NCBI RefSeq assembly: GCF_035593345.1
Contig: NZ_CP141606.1
Location: 682,001-746,000, forward strand
Direction: 5' to 3'
DNA length: 64,000 nt
Source: Lelliottia sp. JS-SCA-14
Lineage (GTDB): Bacteria; Pseudomonadota; Gammaproteobacteria; Enterobacterales; Enterobacteriaceae
The notes beneath the pieces were generated by a model, which ran no database searches, had not been told where the DNA came from, and saw only the letters and a program-made list of their open reading frames with translations. Position 1 is the stretch's first letter. Every line of letters begins with the position of its first letter. Of this stretch, positions 48,063 to 57,956 are shown one piece after another. The translations under genes and the position numbers were made by a program.

Positions 48063-48965
48063 ATGTCTCACATCAATTACAACCATCTGTACTATTTCTG
48101 GCATGTCTACAAAGAAGGCTCGGTAGTGGGCGCGGCGGAAGCCTTGTATCTGACGCCCCAGACCATCACCGGCCAGATTAAAGCGCTCGAAGAACGCCTG
48201 CAGGGGAAACTGTTCAAACGCAAAGGCCGCGGGATTGAGCCGAGCGAACTGGGCGAGCTGGTCTTTCGCTATGCGGACAAGATGTTCACCCTGAGCCAGG
48301 AGATGCTCGATATCGTGAATTACCGAAAAGAGTCCAATCTGCTGTTTGATGTGGGCGTGGCGGATGCGCTGTCCAAACGCCTCGTCAGCGGCGTGCTGGA
48401 CGCGGCGGTGGTGGAAGATGAACAAATCCATCTGCGCTGCTTTGAATCGACGCACGAGATGCTGCTGGAGCAGCTGAGCCAGCATAAGCTGGATATCATC
48501 ATCTCGGACTGCCCGATCGATTCCACCCAGCAGGAAGGGCTGTTCTCGGTGAAGATTGGCGAATGCGGCGTGAGCTTCTGGTGCATCAATCCCCCGCCAG
48601 AAAAACCCTTCCCGGCGTGCCTGGAAGAAAGACGCCTGCTGGTGCCCGGACGACGTTCGATGTTAGGCCGCAAGCTGCTGAACTGGTTTAACTCGCAGGG
48701 TCTGAAAGTGGAGATTCTCGGGGAGTTTGATGATGCGGCGCTGATGAAAGCCTTCGGTGAAGCGCATAACGCGATTTTCGTTGCGCCAACGCTCTACGCG
48801 CACGATCTGTACACCGACGATCGGGTCACAGAGATTGGACGGGTGGATAACGTGATGGAGGAGTATCATGCGATTTTTGCCGAACGCATGATTCAGCATC
48901 CGGCGGTGCAGCGTATCTGTAACCGCGACTACTCGGCGCTCTTTACGCCGCCCGCGTCAAAATGA
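48063..48965 (+). CDS. nhaR: LysR-type activator NhaR
   Basis: NhaR is the Na+-responsive LysR-family activator of nhaA. The 300-residue protein has the helix-turn-helix at about residues 18-42 ([25 protein letters not shown]) and a C-terminal effector domain. It follows nhaA on the same strand, the conserved nhaAR arrangement. Confidence 0.97.
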   Translation: MSHINYNHLYYFWHVYKEGSVVGAAEALYLTPQTITGQIKALEERLQGKLFKRKGRGIEPSELGELVFRYADKMFTLSQEMLDIVNYRKESNLLFDVGVADALSKRLVSGVLDAAVVEDEQIHLRCFESTHEMLLEQLSQHKLDIIISDCPIDSTQQEGLFSVKIGECGVSFWCINPPPEKPFPACLEERRLLVPGRRSMLGRKLLNWFNSQGLKVEILGEFDDAALMKAFGEAHNAIFVAPTLYAHDLYTDDRVTEIGRVDNVMEEYHAIFAERMIQHPAVQRICNRDYSALFTPPASK

Positions 48966-48971
48966 GCCTAT

Positions 48972-49000
48972 AAAAAAACCCGCATTAAGCGGGTTCTTTA
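48972..49000. terminator. bidirectional terminator between nhaR and rpsT
   Basis: AACCCGC-ATTAA-GCGGGTT (48977-48995) has an A-run to the left and CTTTATA to the right, serving the convergent nhaR and rpsT transcripts; it is strongest for rpsT on the minus strand. Confidence 0.85.
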
Positions 49001-49024
49001 TAAACAAGCAACAACAAGTGGCGA

Positions 49025-49321
<297 letters not shown>

Positions 49322-49334
49322 TCAAAGGCCGAGG

Positions 49335-49363
49335 AATATGCCCTCTATACCTTCTTTTGTCAA
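49335..49363 (-). promoter_or_regulatory. rpsT promoter (P2-like)
   Basis: On the minus strand TTGACA is followed after 17 bases by CATATT, aligning with the E. coli rpsT P2 promoter. It lies 47 bases upstream of the UUG start codon. The region 49289-49615 otherwise holds a ribF promoter and no convincing gene. Confidence 0.8.
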
Positions 49364-49557
49364 TGGATTTGTGCAAATAAGCGCCGTTGAATGGCGACGC
49401 TACGTTACGTAGTGATGGCGCAGGATTCTACCAGCTTGTCTCCCCTGAATACAGTCTTTCGATGTAAAAAACGCACTTTGCCGGTAGTTTTTTCCCCTCC
49501 GAAAGCTAAGCATCATGAAATCATTACGGCTTTCTGATTTGAGGCAACAATCGCCGG

Positions 49558-49586
49558 TTAACCTTAACCGCTGTACAAGGTATACT
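49558..49586 (+). promoter_or_regulatory. putative promoter upstream of ribF
   Basis: TTAACC at 49558-49563 and TATACT at 49581-49586, 17 bases apart, form a plausible sigma-70 promoter 30 bases before the ribF start codon. The -35 is weak. Confidence 0.45.
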
Positions 49587-49615
49587 CGGGCGATTTTCAC
49601 TGTTTTGAGCCTGTC

Positions 49616-50554
49616 ATGAAGCTGATACGCGGCATACATAATCTCAGTCACGCCCCGCACGGGTGCGTACTGACCATTGGTAATTTCGACGGCGTGCATC
49701 GTGGGCATCAGGCGCTGTTGCAGGGATTGCGTAAAGAGGGCGAGGCCCGCGGGCTGCCGGTCGTGGTGATGATTTTTGAACCGCAGCCGCTGGAGCTGTT
49801 TGCCGGTGATAAAGCGCCCGCACGCTTGACCCGTCTGCGCGAGAAATTGCGCTATCTGGCGGAGTGCGGCGTGGACTACGTGCTGTGCGTGCGCTTCGAC
49901 CGACGTTTCGCGGCACTGACGGCGCAGAATTTTGTCGGCGATTTGCTGGTCAAACGTCTGGGCGTGCAGTTTCTCGCCGTGGGCGATGATTTCCGCTTCG
50001 GCGCTGGTCGTCAGGGCGATTTCTTGTTATTACAGAAGGCCGGTCTGGAGTATGGTTTTGATGTCACCAGCACCATGACTTTCTGCGAAGGCGGCGTGCG
50101 CGTGAGCAGCACGGCGGTGCGACAGGCCCTGGCCGACGATCAGCTGGACGTGGCGGAGAACCTGTTAGGGCATCCGTTCGCCATTTCCGGACGCGTCGTG
50201 CACGGCGATGCATTAGGTCGCACCATAGGTTTCCCGACGGCGAACGTCCCGCTGCGTCGTCAGGTGTCCCCGGTAAAAGGGGTGTATGCGGTAGAAGTCA
50301 CCGGACTGGGTGACAAGCCGTTGCCGGGCGTGGCCAATATTGGCACCCGTCCAACGGTGGCAGGTGTGCGCCAGCAGCTGGAAGTGCATCTGCTGGACGT
50401 TGTAATGGACCTCTACGGTCGCCATATAGATGTAATCCTGCGTAAAAAAATACGCAATGAGCAGCGATTTGCTTCGCTCGATGAGCTGAAAGCACAAATT
50501 GCGCGTGATGAGTTAACGGCCCGCGAATTTTTTGGGCTATCGAACCCGGCTTAA
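49616..50554 (+). CDS. ribF: bifunctional riboflavin kinase/FAD synthetase RibF
   Basis: RibF makes FMN and then FAD from riboflavin. The 312-residue protein has the N-terminal nucleotidyltransferase motif GNFDGVHRGHQALL (about residues 22-35) and the C-terminal riboflavin kinase domain with GRTIGFPTANV (about 202-212) and GVYAVEV. ileS follows by 37 bases in the same direction. Confidence 0.97.
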   Translation: MKLIRGIHNLSHAPHGCVLTIGNFDGVHRGHQALLQGLRKEGEARGLPVVVMIFEPQPLELFAGDKAPARLTRLREKLRYLAECGVDYVLCVRFDRRFAALTAQNFVGDLLVKRLGVQFLAVGDDFRFGAGRQGDFLLLQKAGLEYGFDVTSTMTFCEGGVRVSSTAVRQALADDQLDVAENLLGHPFAISGRVVHGDALGRTIGFPTANVPLRRQVSPVKGVYAVEVTGLGDKPLPGVANIGTRPTVAGVRQQLEVHLLDVVMDLYGRHIDVILRKKIRNEQRFASLDELKAQIARDELTAREFFGLSNPA

Positions 50555-50591
50555 TGCCTGAACGAGTTTTAAATACGGAACCGAGAATCTG

Positions 50592-53408
50592 ATGAGTGAC
50601 TATAAATCAACCCTGAATTTGCCGGAAACAGGGTTCCCGATGCGCGGCGATCTCGCCAAGCGCGAACCGGGAATGCTGGCGCGTTGGACCGATGATGACC
50701 TGTACGGCATCATCCGTGCAGCCAAGAAAGGCAAAAAAACCTTCATTCTGCATGATGGCCCTCCATATGCGAATGGCAGCATTCATATTGGTCACTCTGT
50801 AAACAAGATTCTGAAAGACATTATCGTGAAGTCCAAAGGACTCACCGGTTTTGACTCGCCTTACGTTCCGGGCTGGGACTGCCACGGTCTGCCAATCGAG
50901 CTGAAAGTGGAGCAGGAATACGGCAAGCCGGGTGAGAAATTCACCGCCGCCGAGTTCCGCGCGAAATGCCGCGAATACGCCGCCGCGCAGGTTGACGGTC
51001 AGCGTAAAGACTTTATCCGTCTGGGCGTGCTGGGCGACTGGTCTCGTCCTTATCTGACTATGGACTTCAAAACTGAAGCCAACATTATCCGCGCGCTGGG
51101 CAAAATCATCGGCAACGGCCATCTGCATAAAGGCGCGAAGCCGGTGCACTGGTGCGTTGACTGCCGTTCTGCGCTGGCAGAAGCGGAAGTGGAATATTAC
51201 GACAAAACCTCTCCGTCCATCGACGTGGCTTTCCACGCGGTCGATCAGGATGCGGTGAAAGCCAAATTCGGCGTGACCTCCGTCAACGGCCCAATTTCTC
51301 TGGTGATTTGGACCACCACCCCGTGGACCCTGCCAGCGAACCGTGCGATCTCCCTGTCCGCTGATTTCGATTACGCGCTGGTGCAGGTTGAAGGTCAGGC
51401 GGTTATCCTGGCAAAAGATCTGGTGGAGAGCGTTCTGAAACGCGCGCACATCAGCGAATACACTATTCTCGGCACCGTCAACGGCGCTGAGCTGGAACTG
51501 ATGCGCTTCAAACATCCGTTCCTCGACTTCGACGTTCCGGCGATTCTGGGCGATCACGTTACCCTGGAAGCGGGTACCGGTGCGGTACATACCGCCGGTG
51601 GCCACGGCCCGGACGACTACAACATCAGCCTGAAATACGGTCTGGAAATCGCTAACCCGGTCGGTCCGGACGGTGCTTACCTGCCTGGCACTTACCCGGC
51701 GCTGGACGGTATCAACGTCTTCAAAGCAAACGACATCATCGTCGACATGCTGCGCACCAGCGGCGCGCTGCTGCACGTTGAGAAGATGCAGCACAGCTAT
51801 CCATGCTGCTGGCGTCACAAGTCGCCGATCATCTTCCGTGCGACCCCGCAGTGGTTCATCAGCATGGATCAGAAAGGCCTGCGCGAGCAGTCGCTGAAAG
51901 AGATCAAAGGCGTGCAGTGGATCCCGGACTGGGGCCAGGCGCGTATCGAATCCATGGTCGCTAATCGTCCTGACTGGTGTATCTCCCGTCAGCGTACCTG
52001 GGGCGTGCCAATGTCCCTGTTCGTCCATAAAGAGACGCAGGAACTGCACCCTCGCTCGCTGGAGCTGATGGAAGAAGTTGCCAAACGCGTTGAAGTGGAT
52101 GGCATCCAGGCGTGGTGGGATCTGGACTCTAAAGAGATCCTGGGCGACGACGCGGCCAACTACGAGAAAGTGCCCGACACCCTCGACGTGTGGTTCGACT
52201 CCGGCTCCACCCACTCGTCTGTGGTGGATGTGCGTCCTGAGTTCTACGGTCACGCGGCCGATATGTATCTGGAAGGCTCTGACCAACACCGCGGCTGGTT
52301 CATGTCATCTCTGATGATCTCCACCGCGATGAAAGGCAAAGCGCCATACCGTCAGGTGCTGACCCACGGCTTTACCGTGGATGGTCAGGGACGCAAGATG
52401 TCCAAATCCATCGGTAACACCGTTTCTCCGCAGGATGTGATGAACAAACTGGGCGCCGACATTCTGCGTCTGTGGGTGGCCTCAACGGACTACACCGGCG
52501 AAATGGCGGTTTCCGATGAGATCCTCAAACGCGCTGCCGACAGCTATCGTCGTATCCGTAACACCGCGCGCTTCCTGCTCGCTAACCTGAACGGTTTCGA
52601 TCCGGTTAAAGACATGGTGAAACCGGAAGAGATGGTAGTGCTGGATCGCTGGGCCGTGGGCTGCGCGCAAGCGGCGCAGGAAGATATCCTGAAAGCCTAC
52701 GAGTCTTACGATTTCCACGAAGTGGTGCAGCGCCTGATGCGCTTCTGCTCCATCGAGATGGGCTCATTCTACCTCGACATCATCAAAGACCGCCAGTACA
52801 CCGCGAAAGCGGACAGCGTGGCGCGTCGCAGCTGTCAGACTGCGCTGTTCCACATCGCCGAAGCGCTGGTGCGCTGGATGGCACCGATCATGTCCTTTAC
52901 CGCAGATGAAATCTGGGCCTACCTGCCGGGTGAGCGCGAGAAATACGTCTTCACCGGTGAGTGGTACGAAGGCCTGTTTGGTCTGGCGGACACCGAAGCG
53001 ATGAATGATGACTTCTGGGACGAGCTGCTAAAAGTGCGCGGCGAAGTGAACAAGGTGATCGAGCAGGCGCGTGCTGACAAGAAAGTCGGTGGCTCTCTGG
53101 AAGCGGCAGTGACCCTGTACGCTGAACCTGAGCTGGCGGCGAAACTGACGGCGCTCGGCGACGAATTGCGATTTGTCCTGTTGACCTCCGGTGCTGCTGT
53201 TGCCGATTATGCACAGGCGAGTGCCGATGCCCAGCAGAGCGAACTGCTCAAAGGGCTGAAAGTGGCGCTGGTGAAAGCCGAAGGTGAGAAGTGCCCGCGC
53301 TGCTGGCATTACACCACCGACGTCGGCCAGGTGGCGGAACACGCAGATATCTGTGGACGCTGTGTCAGCAACATCGCCGGTGATGGCGAAAAACGTAAGT
53401 TTGCCTGA
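50592..53408 (+). CDS. ileS: isoleucyl-tRNA synthetase IleS
   Basis: IleS charges tRNA-Ile. The 938-residue class I synthetase has the HIGH motif in [13 protein letters not shown] (about residues 57-69), an editing domain (CP1, about 200-400), and the KMSKS motif in [11 protein letters not shown] (about 602-612). A C-terminal zinc-binding segment has [10 protein letters not shown] and CGRCVSN. Its stop codon overlaps the lspA start by one base (TGATG), so the two are translationally coupled. Confidence 0.99.
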   Translation: MSDYKSTLNLPETGFPMRGDLAKREPGMLARWTDDDLYGIIRAAKKGKKTFILHDGPPYANGSIHIGHSVNKILKDIIVKSKGLTGFDSPYVPGWDCHGLPIELKVEQEYGKPGEKFTAAEFRAKCREYAAAQVDGQRKDFIRLGVLGDWSRPYLTMDFKTEANIIRALGKIIGNGHLHKGAKPVHWCVDCRSALAEAEVEYYDKTSPSIDVAFHAVDQDAVKAKFGVTSVNGPISLVIWTTTPWTLPANRAISLSADFDYALVQVEGQAVILAKDLVESVLKRAHISEYTILGTVNGAELELMRFKHPFLDFDVPAILGDHVTLEAGTGAVHTAGGHGPDDYNISLKYGLEIANPVGPDGAYLPGTYPALDGINVFKANDIIVDMLRTSGALLHVEKMQHSYPCCWRHKSPIIFRATPQWFISMDQKGLREQSLKEIKGVQWIPDWGQARIESMVANRPDWCISRQRTWGVPMSLFVHKETQELHPRSLELMEEVAKRVEVDGIQAWWDLDSKEILGDDAANYEKVPDTLDVWFDSGSTHSSVVDVRPEFYGHAADMYLEGSDQHRGWFMSSLMISTAMKGKAPYRQVLTHGFTVDGQGRKMSKSIGNTVSPQDVMNKLGADILRLWVASTDYTGEMAVSDEILKRAADSYRRIRNTARFLLANLNGFDPVKDMVKPEEMVVLDRWAVGCAQAAQEDILKAYESYDFHEVVQRLMRFCSIEMGSFYLDIIKDRQYTAKADSVARRSCQTALFHIAEALVRWMAPIMSFTADEIWAYLPGEREKYVFTGEWYEGLFGLADTEAMNDDFWDELLKVRGEVNKVIEQARADKKVGGSLEAAVTLYAEPELAAKLTALGDELRFVLLTSGAAVADYAQASADAQQSELLKGLKVALVKAEGEKCPRCWHYTTDVGQVAEHADICGRCVSNIAGDGEKRKFA

Positions 53409-53908
53409 TGAGTCAATCAATCTGTAAAAGTGGACTTCGCTGGCTGTGGCTGGTCGTCGTCGTACTGATTATTGATCTGGGCAGCAAGTTCCTGATCCTC
53501 CAGAATTTTGCTCTGGGGGATACGGTCCCGCTGTTCCCGTCACTTAATCTGCATTACGCGCGCAACTACGGCGCGGCGTTTAGCTTCCTCGCCGACAGCG
53601 GCGGCTGGCAGCGCTGGTTCTTCGCGGGTATCGCTATCGGTATCAGCGTGATCCTTGCGGTGCTGATGTATCGCTCGAAAGCGACGCAGAAGCTAAACAA
53701 CATCGCCTACGCGCTGATCATTGGCGGCGCGCTGGGCAACCTGTTTGATCGTCTGTGGCACGGCTTTGTCGTCGATATGATCGACTTCTACGTCGGTGAC
53801 TGGCACTTCGCCACCTTCAACCTGGCCGATAGTGCGATTTGCATCGGTGCGGCGTTGATTGTGCTGGAAGGCTTCTTGCCAAAACCAGCAGCGAAAGAGC
53901 AGGCGTAA
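53408..53908 (+). CDS. lspA: lipoprotein signal peptidase LspA
   Basis: LspA is the inner-membrane aspartyl protease that removes signal peptides from prolipoproteins. The 166-residue protein has four helices. The first conserved aspartate region is [11 protein letters not shown], followed by NYGAAFSFL. The catalytic aspartates are in [19 protein letters not shown] and [11 protein letters not shown]. The start overlaps ileS. Confidence 0.97.
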   Translation: MSQSICKSGLRWLWLVVVVLIIDLGSKFLILQNFALGDTVPLFPSLNLHYARNYGAAFSFLADSGGWQRWFFAGIAIGISVILAVLMYRSKATQKLNNIAYALIIGGALGNLFDRLWHGFVVDMIDFYVGDWHFATFNLADSAICIGAALIVLEGFLPKPAAKEQA

Positions 53909-53916
53909 ATGTTAAT

Positions 53917-53994
53917 GCCGGGTGGCGCTTCGCTTACCCGGCCTACAGAATTTTTCGCCTCCCGTAGGCCCGGATCGCTGCGCGCCACCGGGCA
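53917..53994. repeat. REP pair between lspA and fkpB
   Basis: Two REP hairpins (GCCGGGTGGCGC...CCCGGCCTAC at 53917-53946 and GTAGGCCCGG...CACCGGGCA from 53964) separate lspA from fkpB inside this operon. Confidence 0.8.
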
Positions 53995-54026
53995 AACCGA
54001 TGGGGCAAAACAAGCGAGCAACTGGC

Positions 54027-54497
54027 ATGTCAAAATCCATACAGAGCAATAGCGCGGTGCTGGTCCATTTCACCCTGAAACTGGACGACGGTTCTACTGC
54101 AGAATCGACCCGCAATAACGGCAAGCCTGCGCTGTTCCGCCTGGGTGATACCTCTCTTTCGGAAGGTCTGGAGCAACAGCTGCTCGGGCTGAAAGAGGGC
54201 GAGAAAAAAGCCTTCTCCCTGGAGCCTGATGCGGCGTTTGGCGTGCCGACCCCGGATCTGATCCAGTATTTCTCGCGCCGTGAATTCATGGACGCGGGCG
54301 AGCCGGAAATCGGCGCAATTATGCTCTTTACCGCAATGGATGGCAGCGAAATGCCTGGCGTGATCCGTGAAATCAATGGCGATTCCATCACCGTCGATTT
54401 CAACCATCCGCTGGCCGGGCGTACCGTCCATTTTGATGTTGAAGTGCTGGAGATCGACCCGGCACTGGAGGAAGTGAATGCAGATCCTGTTGGCTAA
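54027..54497 (+). CDS. fkpB: FKBP-type peptidyl-prolyl isomerase FkpB (SlpA)
   Basis: FkpB is a cytosolic FKBP with an inserted chaperone flap. The 156-residue protein has the FKBP motif [18 protein letters not shown] near residues 12-29, [10 protein letters not shown], and the IF-domain segment [14 protein letters not shown] 54027 is chosen because it gives the family N-terminus; the upstream open frame only reads through REP sequence. It overlaps ispH by 20 bases. The C-terminus (EEVNADPVG) is slightly longer than in E. coli. Confidence 0.94.
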   Translation: MSKSIQSNSAVLVHFTLKLDDGSTAESTRNNGKPALFRLGDTSLSEGLEQQLLGLKEGEKKAFSLEPDAAFGVPTPDLIQYFSRREFMDAGEPEIGAIMLFTAMDGSEMPGVIREINGDSITVDFNHPLAGRTVHFDVEVLEIDPALEEVNADPVG

Positions 54498-55428
54498 CCC
54501 GCGCGGTTTCTGTGCCGGAGTAGACCGCGCTATCAGCATTGTTGAAAACGCGCTGGAGATTTACGGCGCGCCGATTTATGTCCGTCATGAAGTGGTTCAC
54601 AACCGCTATGTGGTGGACAGCCTGCGCGAGCGCGGCGCAATCTTTATCGAGCAGATCAGCGAAGTGCCCGACGGCGCGATCCTGATCTTTTCGGCGCACG
54701 GCGTCTCTCAGGCGGTGCGTAACGAAGCGAAAAGCCGTGACCTGACGGTCTTCGACGCCACCTGTCCATTAGTGACCAAAGTCCATATGGAAGTCGCCCG
54801 CGCCAGCCGCCGTGGCGAAGAGTCGATTCTGATTGGCCACGCCGGTCACCCGGAAGTCGAAGGGACCATGGGCCAGTACAGCAACCCGGAAGGGGGCATG
54901 TATCTGGTCGAATCGCCGGACGACGTGCTGACGCTTAACGTCAAAAACGAAGCCCGTCTGTCGTTCATGACCCAGACCACGCTCTCGGTGGATGACACCT
55001 CCGACGTTATCGACGCTCTGCGCAGCCGCTTCCCGAAAATTGTCGGGCCGCGCAAAGACGACATCTGCTACGCCACCACTAACCGTCAGGAAGCGGTGCG
55101 CGCCCTGGCCGAACAGGCGGATGTGGTGCTGGTGGTCGGTTCCAAAAACTCCTCCAACTCCAACCGTCTTGCCGAACTGGCGCAGCGCATGGGGAAAGCG
55201 GCGTTTCTGATCGACGACGCCACCGATATCCAGGAAGCCTGGGTGAAAGACGCGACCTGTGTCGGCGTCACCGCCGGCGCCTCTGCGCCGGATATTCTGG
55301 TGCAGAACGTGATTAAGCGTTTGCAGGAGCTGGGCGGTGGCGAAGCGGTGCCGCTGGAAGGCCGCGAAGAGAATATCGTCTTCGAAGTGCCGAAAGAGCT
55401 GCGCATCGACGCGAAAGAAGTCGAATAA
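54478..55428 (+). CDS. ispH: 4-hydroxy-3-methylbut-2-enyl diphosphate reductase IspH
   Basis: IspH is the last enzyme of the MEP isoprenoid pathway, giving IPP and DMAPP through a [4Fe-4S] cluster. The 316-residue protein has the three cluster cysteines in [13 protein letters not shown] (Cys12), DATCPLVTK (about 96) and [15 protein letters not shown] (about 197 to 260 region), and the substrate motif [10 protein letters not shown]. It ends the ribF-ileS-lspA-fkpB-ispH run and has a strong terminator. Confidence 0.98.
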   Translation: MQILLANPRGFCAGVDRAISIVENALEIYGAPIYVRHEVVHNRYVVDSLRERGAIFIEQISEVPDGAILIFSAHGVSQAVRNEAKSRDLTVFDATCPLVTKVHMEVARASRRGEESILIGHAGHPEVEGTMGQYSNPEGGMYLVESPDDVLTLNVKNEARLSFMTQTTLSVDDTSDVIDALRSRFPKIVGPRKDDICYATTNRQEAVRALAEQADVVLVVGSKNSSNSNRLAELAQRMGKAAFLIDDATDIQEAWVKDATCVGVTAGASAPDILVQNVIKRLQELGGGEAVPLEGREENIVFEVPKELRIDAKEVE

Positions 55429-55445
55429 TCCCCTCGGTTTTAAAC

Positions 55446-55477
55446 ATGCCGGTCCCGTAAGCGACCGGCATTTTTTT
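55446..55477 (+). terminator. terminator after ispH
   Basis: ATGCCGGTC-CCGTAAGC-GACCGGCAT followed by T7 forms a clear intrinsic terminator. Confidence 0.92.
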
Positions 55478-55524
55478 GTCTGGTTACCTGTGATTAACCC
55501 GACAGTTCCTCCCTCCTGACCTTA

Positions 55525-55540
55525 GGTTAATCGTTTAATC
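55525..55540 (+). promoter_or_regulatory. candidate LacI-type operator before the cupin genes
   Basis: GGTTAATCGTTTAATC, 42 bases upstream of the first cupin start codon, matches the sites near the lacI-type gene (GGTTATTCGATTAATC at 61584-61599), and the similarity extends to flanking A and TGG. It links the cupin genes to the same regulator. Confidence 0.65.
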
Positions 55541-55582
55541 TGGTAGGCTGATCGTGCCATTCTCCTTGGGCCGGAGAGAAAC

Positions 55583-56137
55583 ATGAATCATGATATTATC
55601 CTGCCACCCCAGGTGGCATGGGCCAGCGGCGCGTTCGCTAATGGTCCTCTTATCCGCAAAGCCACGTGCGTGGGCGATCTGACGGGCGCGTTTAGCGACA
55701 CGCTCGCCTGGCAGCAGCGCGATCCAAGTGACATCGTGTATAGCGTGGAAATGCTCGACTCCCCGGCGCAAGCGGGGGCGCTGTATGTCGGCGTGACCCA
55801 TCTCAATGCCGGGAAAATTGGCGACGAGTTTTATATGACGCGCGGCCATTTTCACAAACAGCGGGAGCAGGGCGAAGTCTATTTCGGGCTGAGCGGGGAA
55901 GGTTTGCTGCTACTCCAGACGGAGCTGGGTGAAGCGCGGCTGGAACGCGTCGCGCCAGGCTCGGTCCACATTATTCCTCCCTTCACCGCTCACCGCTTAA
56001 TCAACACCGGAACTGAAACGCTCTCATCTCTAGCCGTCTGGCCGACGGTGGCCGGGCATGATTACGCCGCGCTGGCAGGCGGTTTTGCCCTTCGCGTTTT
56101 TGTCTCAGAAAGTGGCTGGGAGGTGCGACATGGATAA
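55583..56137 (+). CDS. cupin-type glucose-6-phosphate isomerase homologue
   Basis: The 184-residue protein belongs to the archaeal-type GPI family (PF06560), a metal-dependent cupin that interconverts aldose and ketose 6-phosphates. Metal ligands His89, His91 (RGHFHKQREQGEVYFG), Glu98 and His137 (PPFTAHRLIN) have the same spacing as the Pyrococcus enzyme. It overlaps the next cupin gene by eight bases and has a LacI-type operator upstream. Activity on glucose/fructose 6-phosphate is inferred from family; in this locus the true substrate may be another sugar phosphate. Confidence 0.85.
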   Translation: MNHDIILPPQVAWASGAFANGPLIRKATCVGDLTGAFSDTLAWQQRDPSDIVYSVEMLDSPAQAGALYVGVTHLNAGKIGDEFYMTRGHFHKQREQGEVYFGLSGEGLLLLQTELGEARLERVAPGSVHIIPPFTAHRLINTGTETLSSLAVWPTVAGHDYAALAGGFALRVFVSESGWEVRHG

Positions 56138-56900
56138 GTTTGGGCTGGAGATGACCATCACCCATCAGCCGCTTGGTTTTAGCTACGGCGATGACGTCAC
56201 CGGGCCGATGCCGGAGATCCGCACGCTGGATCAGATTCGTCCGTCGCTGCGCAACCCTGACTGCACCGGGCCGGAGCAGGTCTACGCCATCGCGATGGAC
56301 GTCGCGCGGTTGGCGGATCGCCAGGAGCTGGAAAAACGGATGCTGCTGTTCGGCGTCGTGACCTATGCCGCCGGGACGCTGGGCGATGAACCGGTGCGCA
56401 GCCAGGGGCATGTGCATCGTATCAGCCAGCACAGCGGCTGGTCGCCGCCGGAGCTGTACGAAATCTGGCAGGGCAAAGCGATTATCTACATGCAGGAAAG
56501 GGTCGAAGACGATCCGGGGCGCTGTTTCGCGGTGCTCGCCGGGCCAGGCGATAAAGTGCTGGTTCCGCCGGGATGGGGGCACGCCACCATCTCCGCTTCG
56601 CCCGATGTACCGCTGACCTTTGGCGCGTGGTGCGACCGGGAATACGGGTTTGAATACGACGCGGTTCGCGCGCGCAAGGGGCTGGCCTGGTATCCGCTGG
56701 TGCAAGGGAATCACATTATCTGGCAGCACAACTCTCACTATCAGCCGGGGCGGTTGCAGACCATCACGCCGCGTCGTTACAGTGAGTTTGGCATTACCGA
56801 CGCGCCGATTTATCAGCAGTTTATTGATGACCCGGCGCGCTTCCAGTTTATCTCCCGCCCGGATCGAGCCGCGGAGCTGTGGCAGAATTTCCATCCATAA
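56130..56900 (+). CDS. second cupin-type sugar-phosphate isomerase-like protein
   Basis: The 256-residue protein is a cupin related to the GPI family. It has GHVHRISQHSGW (His94, His96), Glu108 or Glu111 in PPELYEIWQG and His151 in VPPGWGHATIS, a complete metal-binding set. It is longer than the first cupin, with about 90 residues before the cupin core and a C-terminal extension. ATG 56130, preceded by GGGAGGTG, overlaps the upstream gene (ATGGATAA), so the two are coupled. Its function is unknown; isomerisation or epimerisation of a sugar phosphate is inferred. Confidence 0.82.
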   Translation: MDKFGLEMTITHQPLGFSYGDDVTGPMPEIRTLDQIRPSLRNPDCTGPEQVYAIAMDVARLADRQELEKRMLLFGVVTYAAGTLGDEPVRSQGHVHRISQHSGWSPPELYEIWQGKAIIYMQERVEDDPGRCFAVLAGPGDKVLVPPGWGHATISASPDVPLTFGAWCDREYGFEYDAVRARKGLAWYPLVQGNHIIWQHNSHYQPGRLQTITPRRYSEFGITDAPIYQQFIDDPARFQFISRPDRAAELWQNFHP

Positions 56901-56911
56901 ACAGGGTAAAC

Positions 56912-57115
56912 GTAGGCCCGGTAAGCGAAGCGCCACCGGGCATTAAACCGCACGAACCTTACCTTTTGCCGGGTGGCGGCTGCGCCTTACCCGGCCTACA
57001 AAAAAAACACCGCGGTCGTAGCAGTTGTAGGCCCGGTAAGCGCAGCGCCACCGGGCAATAAACCGCACGAACCTCACCTTTTCGCCGGGTGGCGGCTGCG
57101 CCTTACCCGGCCTAC
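56912..57115. repeat. BIME array: two 115-bp units
   Basis: Two nearly identical blocks start at 56912 and 57027. Each has an inverted pair of REPs (GTAGGCCCGGTAAGC...CACCGGGCA and GCCGGGTGGCGGCTGCG...CCGGCCTAC) joined by an AACCGCACGAACCT spacer. The array fills the gap between the convergent cupin and PTS genes. Confidence 0.88.
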
Positions 57116-57140
57116 AAAACCCGCTCCACGGCTCCTGTCT

Positions 57141-57956
57141 TCACGCAAACAACCCGCTCGCCACGCCCGCGGCCGCCAGAACCAACAGCAACACCATCGC
57201 TTTCACCGGCGACACGCCGCGTTTCGCCATCAGATACCATGTCCCGAGCACCACAATCAGCGGCAACAGCTGCGGGAAAATCCCGTCGAGCATCTGCTGC
57301 ACATGAATGTTCACGCCGTCTTTGGTGATGAACTCCAGCCCGGTGCCGAGCTTCACATAGCTCGCCGCCACGCCGCCCATGACGAAAACACCCAGCAGCG
57401 ACAGGGCCTCACGCAGGCGAGTCGATTTGCTGCTGACCAGCATCTCCACCGACCCCGAGCCCATCTGATAGCCCTTGAGGAACAGATACCAGGAGCCCGG
57501 AATGATGATCGCCAGCCACGCGACGGTGTAAAACAGCGGGCCGAGAATATTGCCGCCCGCCGCCAGCGCCATCCCGATGCTGAGCAGGATCGGGATCAGC
57601 ATGCCGGGGATCATCGAATCGCCGATCCCGGCGATCGGCCCCATCAGCCCGACTTTGAGGGTGTTAATGGTCTCGCCGTCGATCGGTTCGCCGTTGGCTT
57701 TTTTCTCTTCCAGGCCCAGCGCCATTCCGTTGACGATCGCGCCGATTTGCGGCTCGGTGTTGTAGAACGACGCATGGCGCTTAAGCATCTCCTTGCGCTG
57801 AGTGGCATCCGGATAGAGTTTTTTCGCCACCGGCAACATGCTCAGACAGAAGCCGAACGATTCCAGACGCTCAAAGCTCATCGACGACAGGTTGTGCATC
57901 ATCCACGCGCGCCAGCAGCGGCGCAGATCTTTGCGGGTTAATTTACGCTCTTCCAT
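57141..57956 (-). CDS. PTS mannose-class IID component
   Basis: The 271-residue inner-membrane protein is an EIID of the mannose/sorbose PTS family. The N-terminal signature LTRKDLRRCWRAWMMHNLSSMSFERLESFGF and the motif GPIAGIGDSMIPG are typical, and membrane helices occupy the C-terminal half. Its start overlaps the IIC stop by one base (TGATG). With IIC it forms the sugar channel; the sugar is not known. Confidence 0.92.
   Translation of the reverse strand: MEERKLTRKDLRRCWRAWMMHNLSSMSFERLESFGFCLSMLPVAKKLYPDATQRKEMLKRHASFYNTEPQIGAIVNGMALGLEEKKANGEPIDGETINTLKVGLMGPIAGIGDSMIPGMLIPILLSIGMALAAGGNILGPLFYTVAWLAIIIPGSWYLFLKGYQMGSGSVEMLVSSKSTRLREALSLLGVFVMGGVAASYVKLGTGLEFITKDGVNIHVQQMLDGIFPQLLPLIVVLGTWYLMAKRGVSPVKAMVLLLVLAAAGVASGLFA

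Noticed and set aside
50607..52289. A 560-codon open frame opposite ileS
   Set aside because: It is antisense to a certain synthetase gene and shows no domain or start signal.
53922..54026. A longer N-terminus for fkpB
   Set aside because: The extra codons translate REP sequence and match no family member; ATG 54027 gives the expected start.
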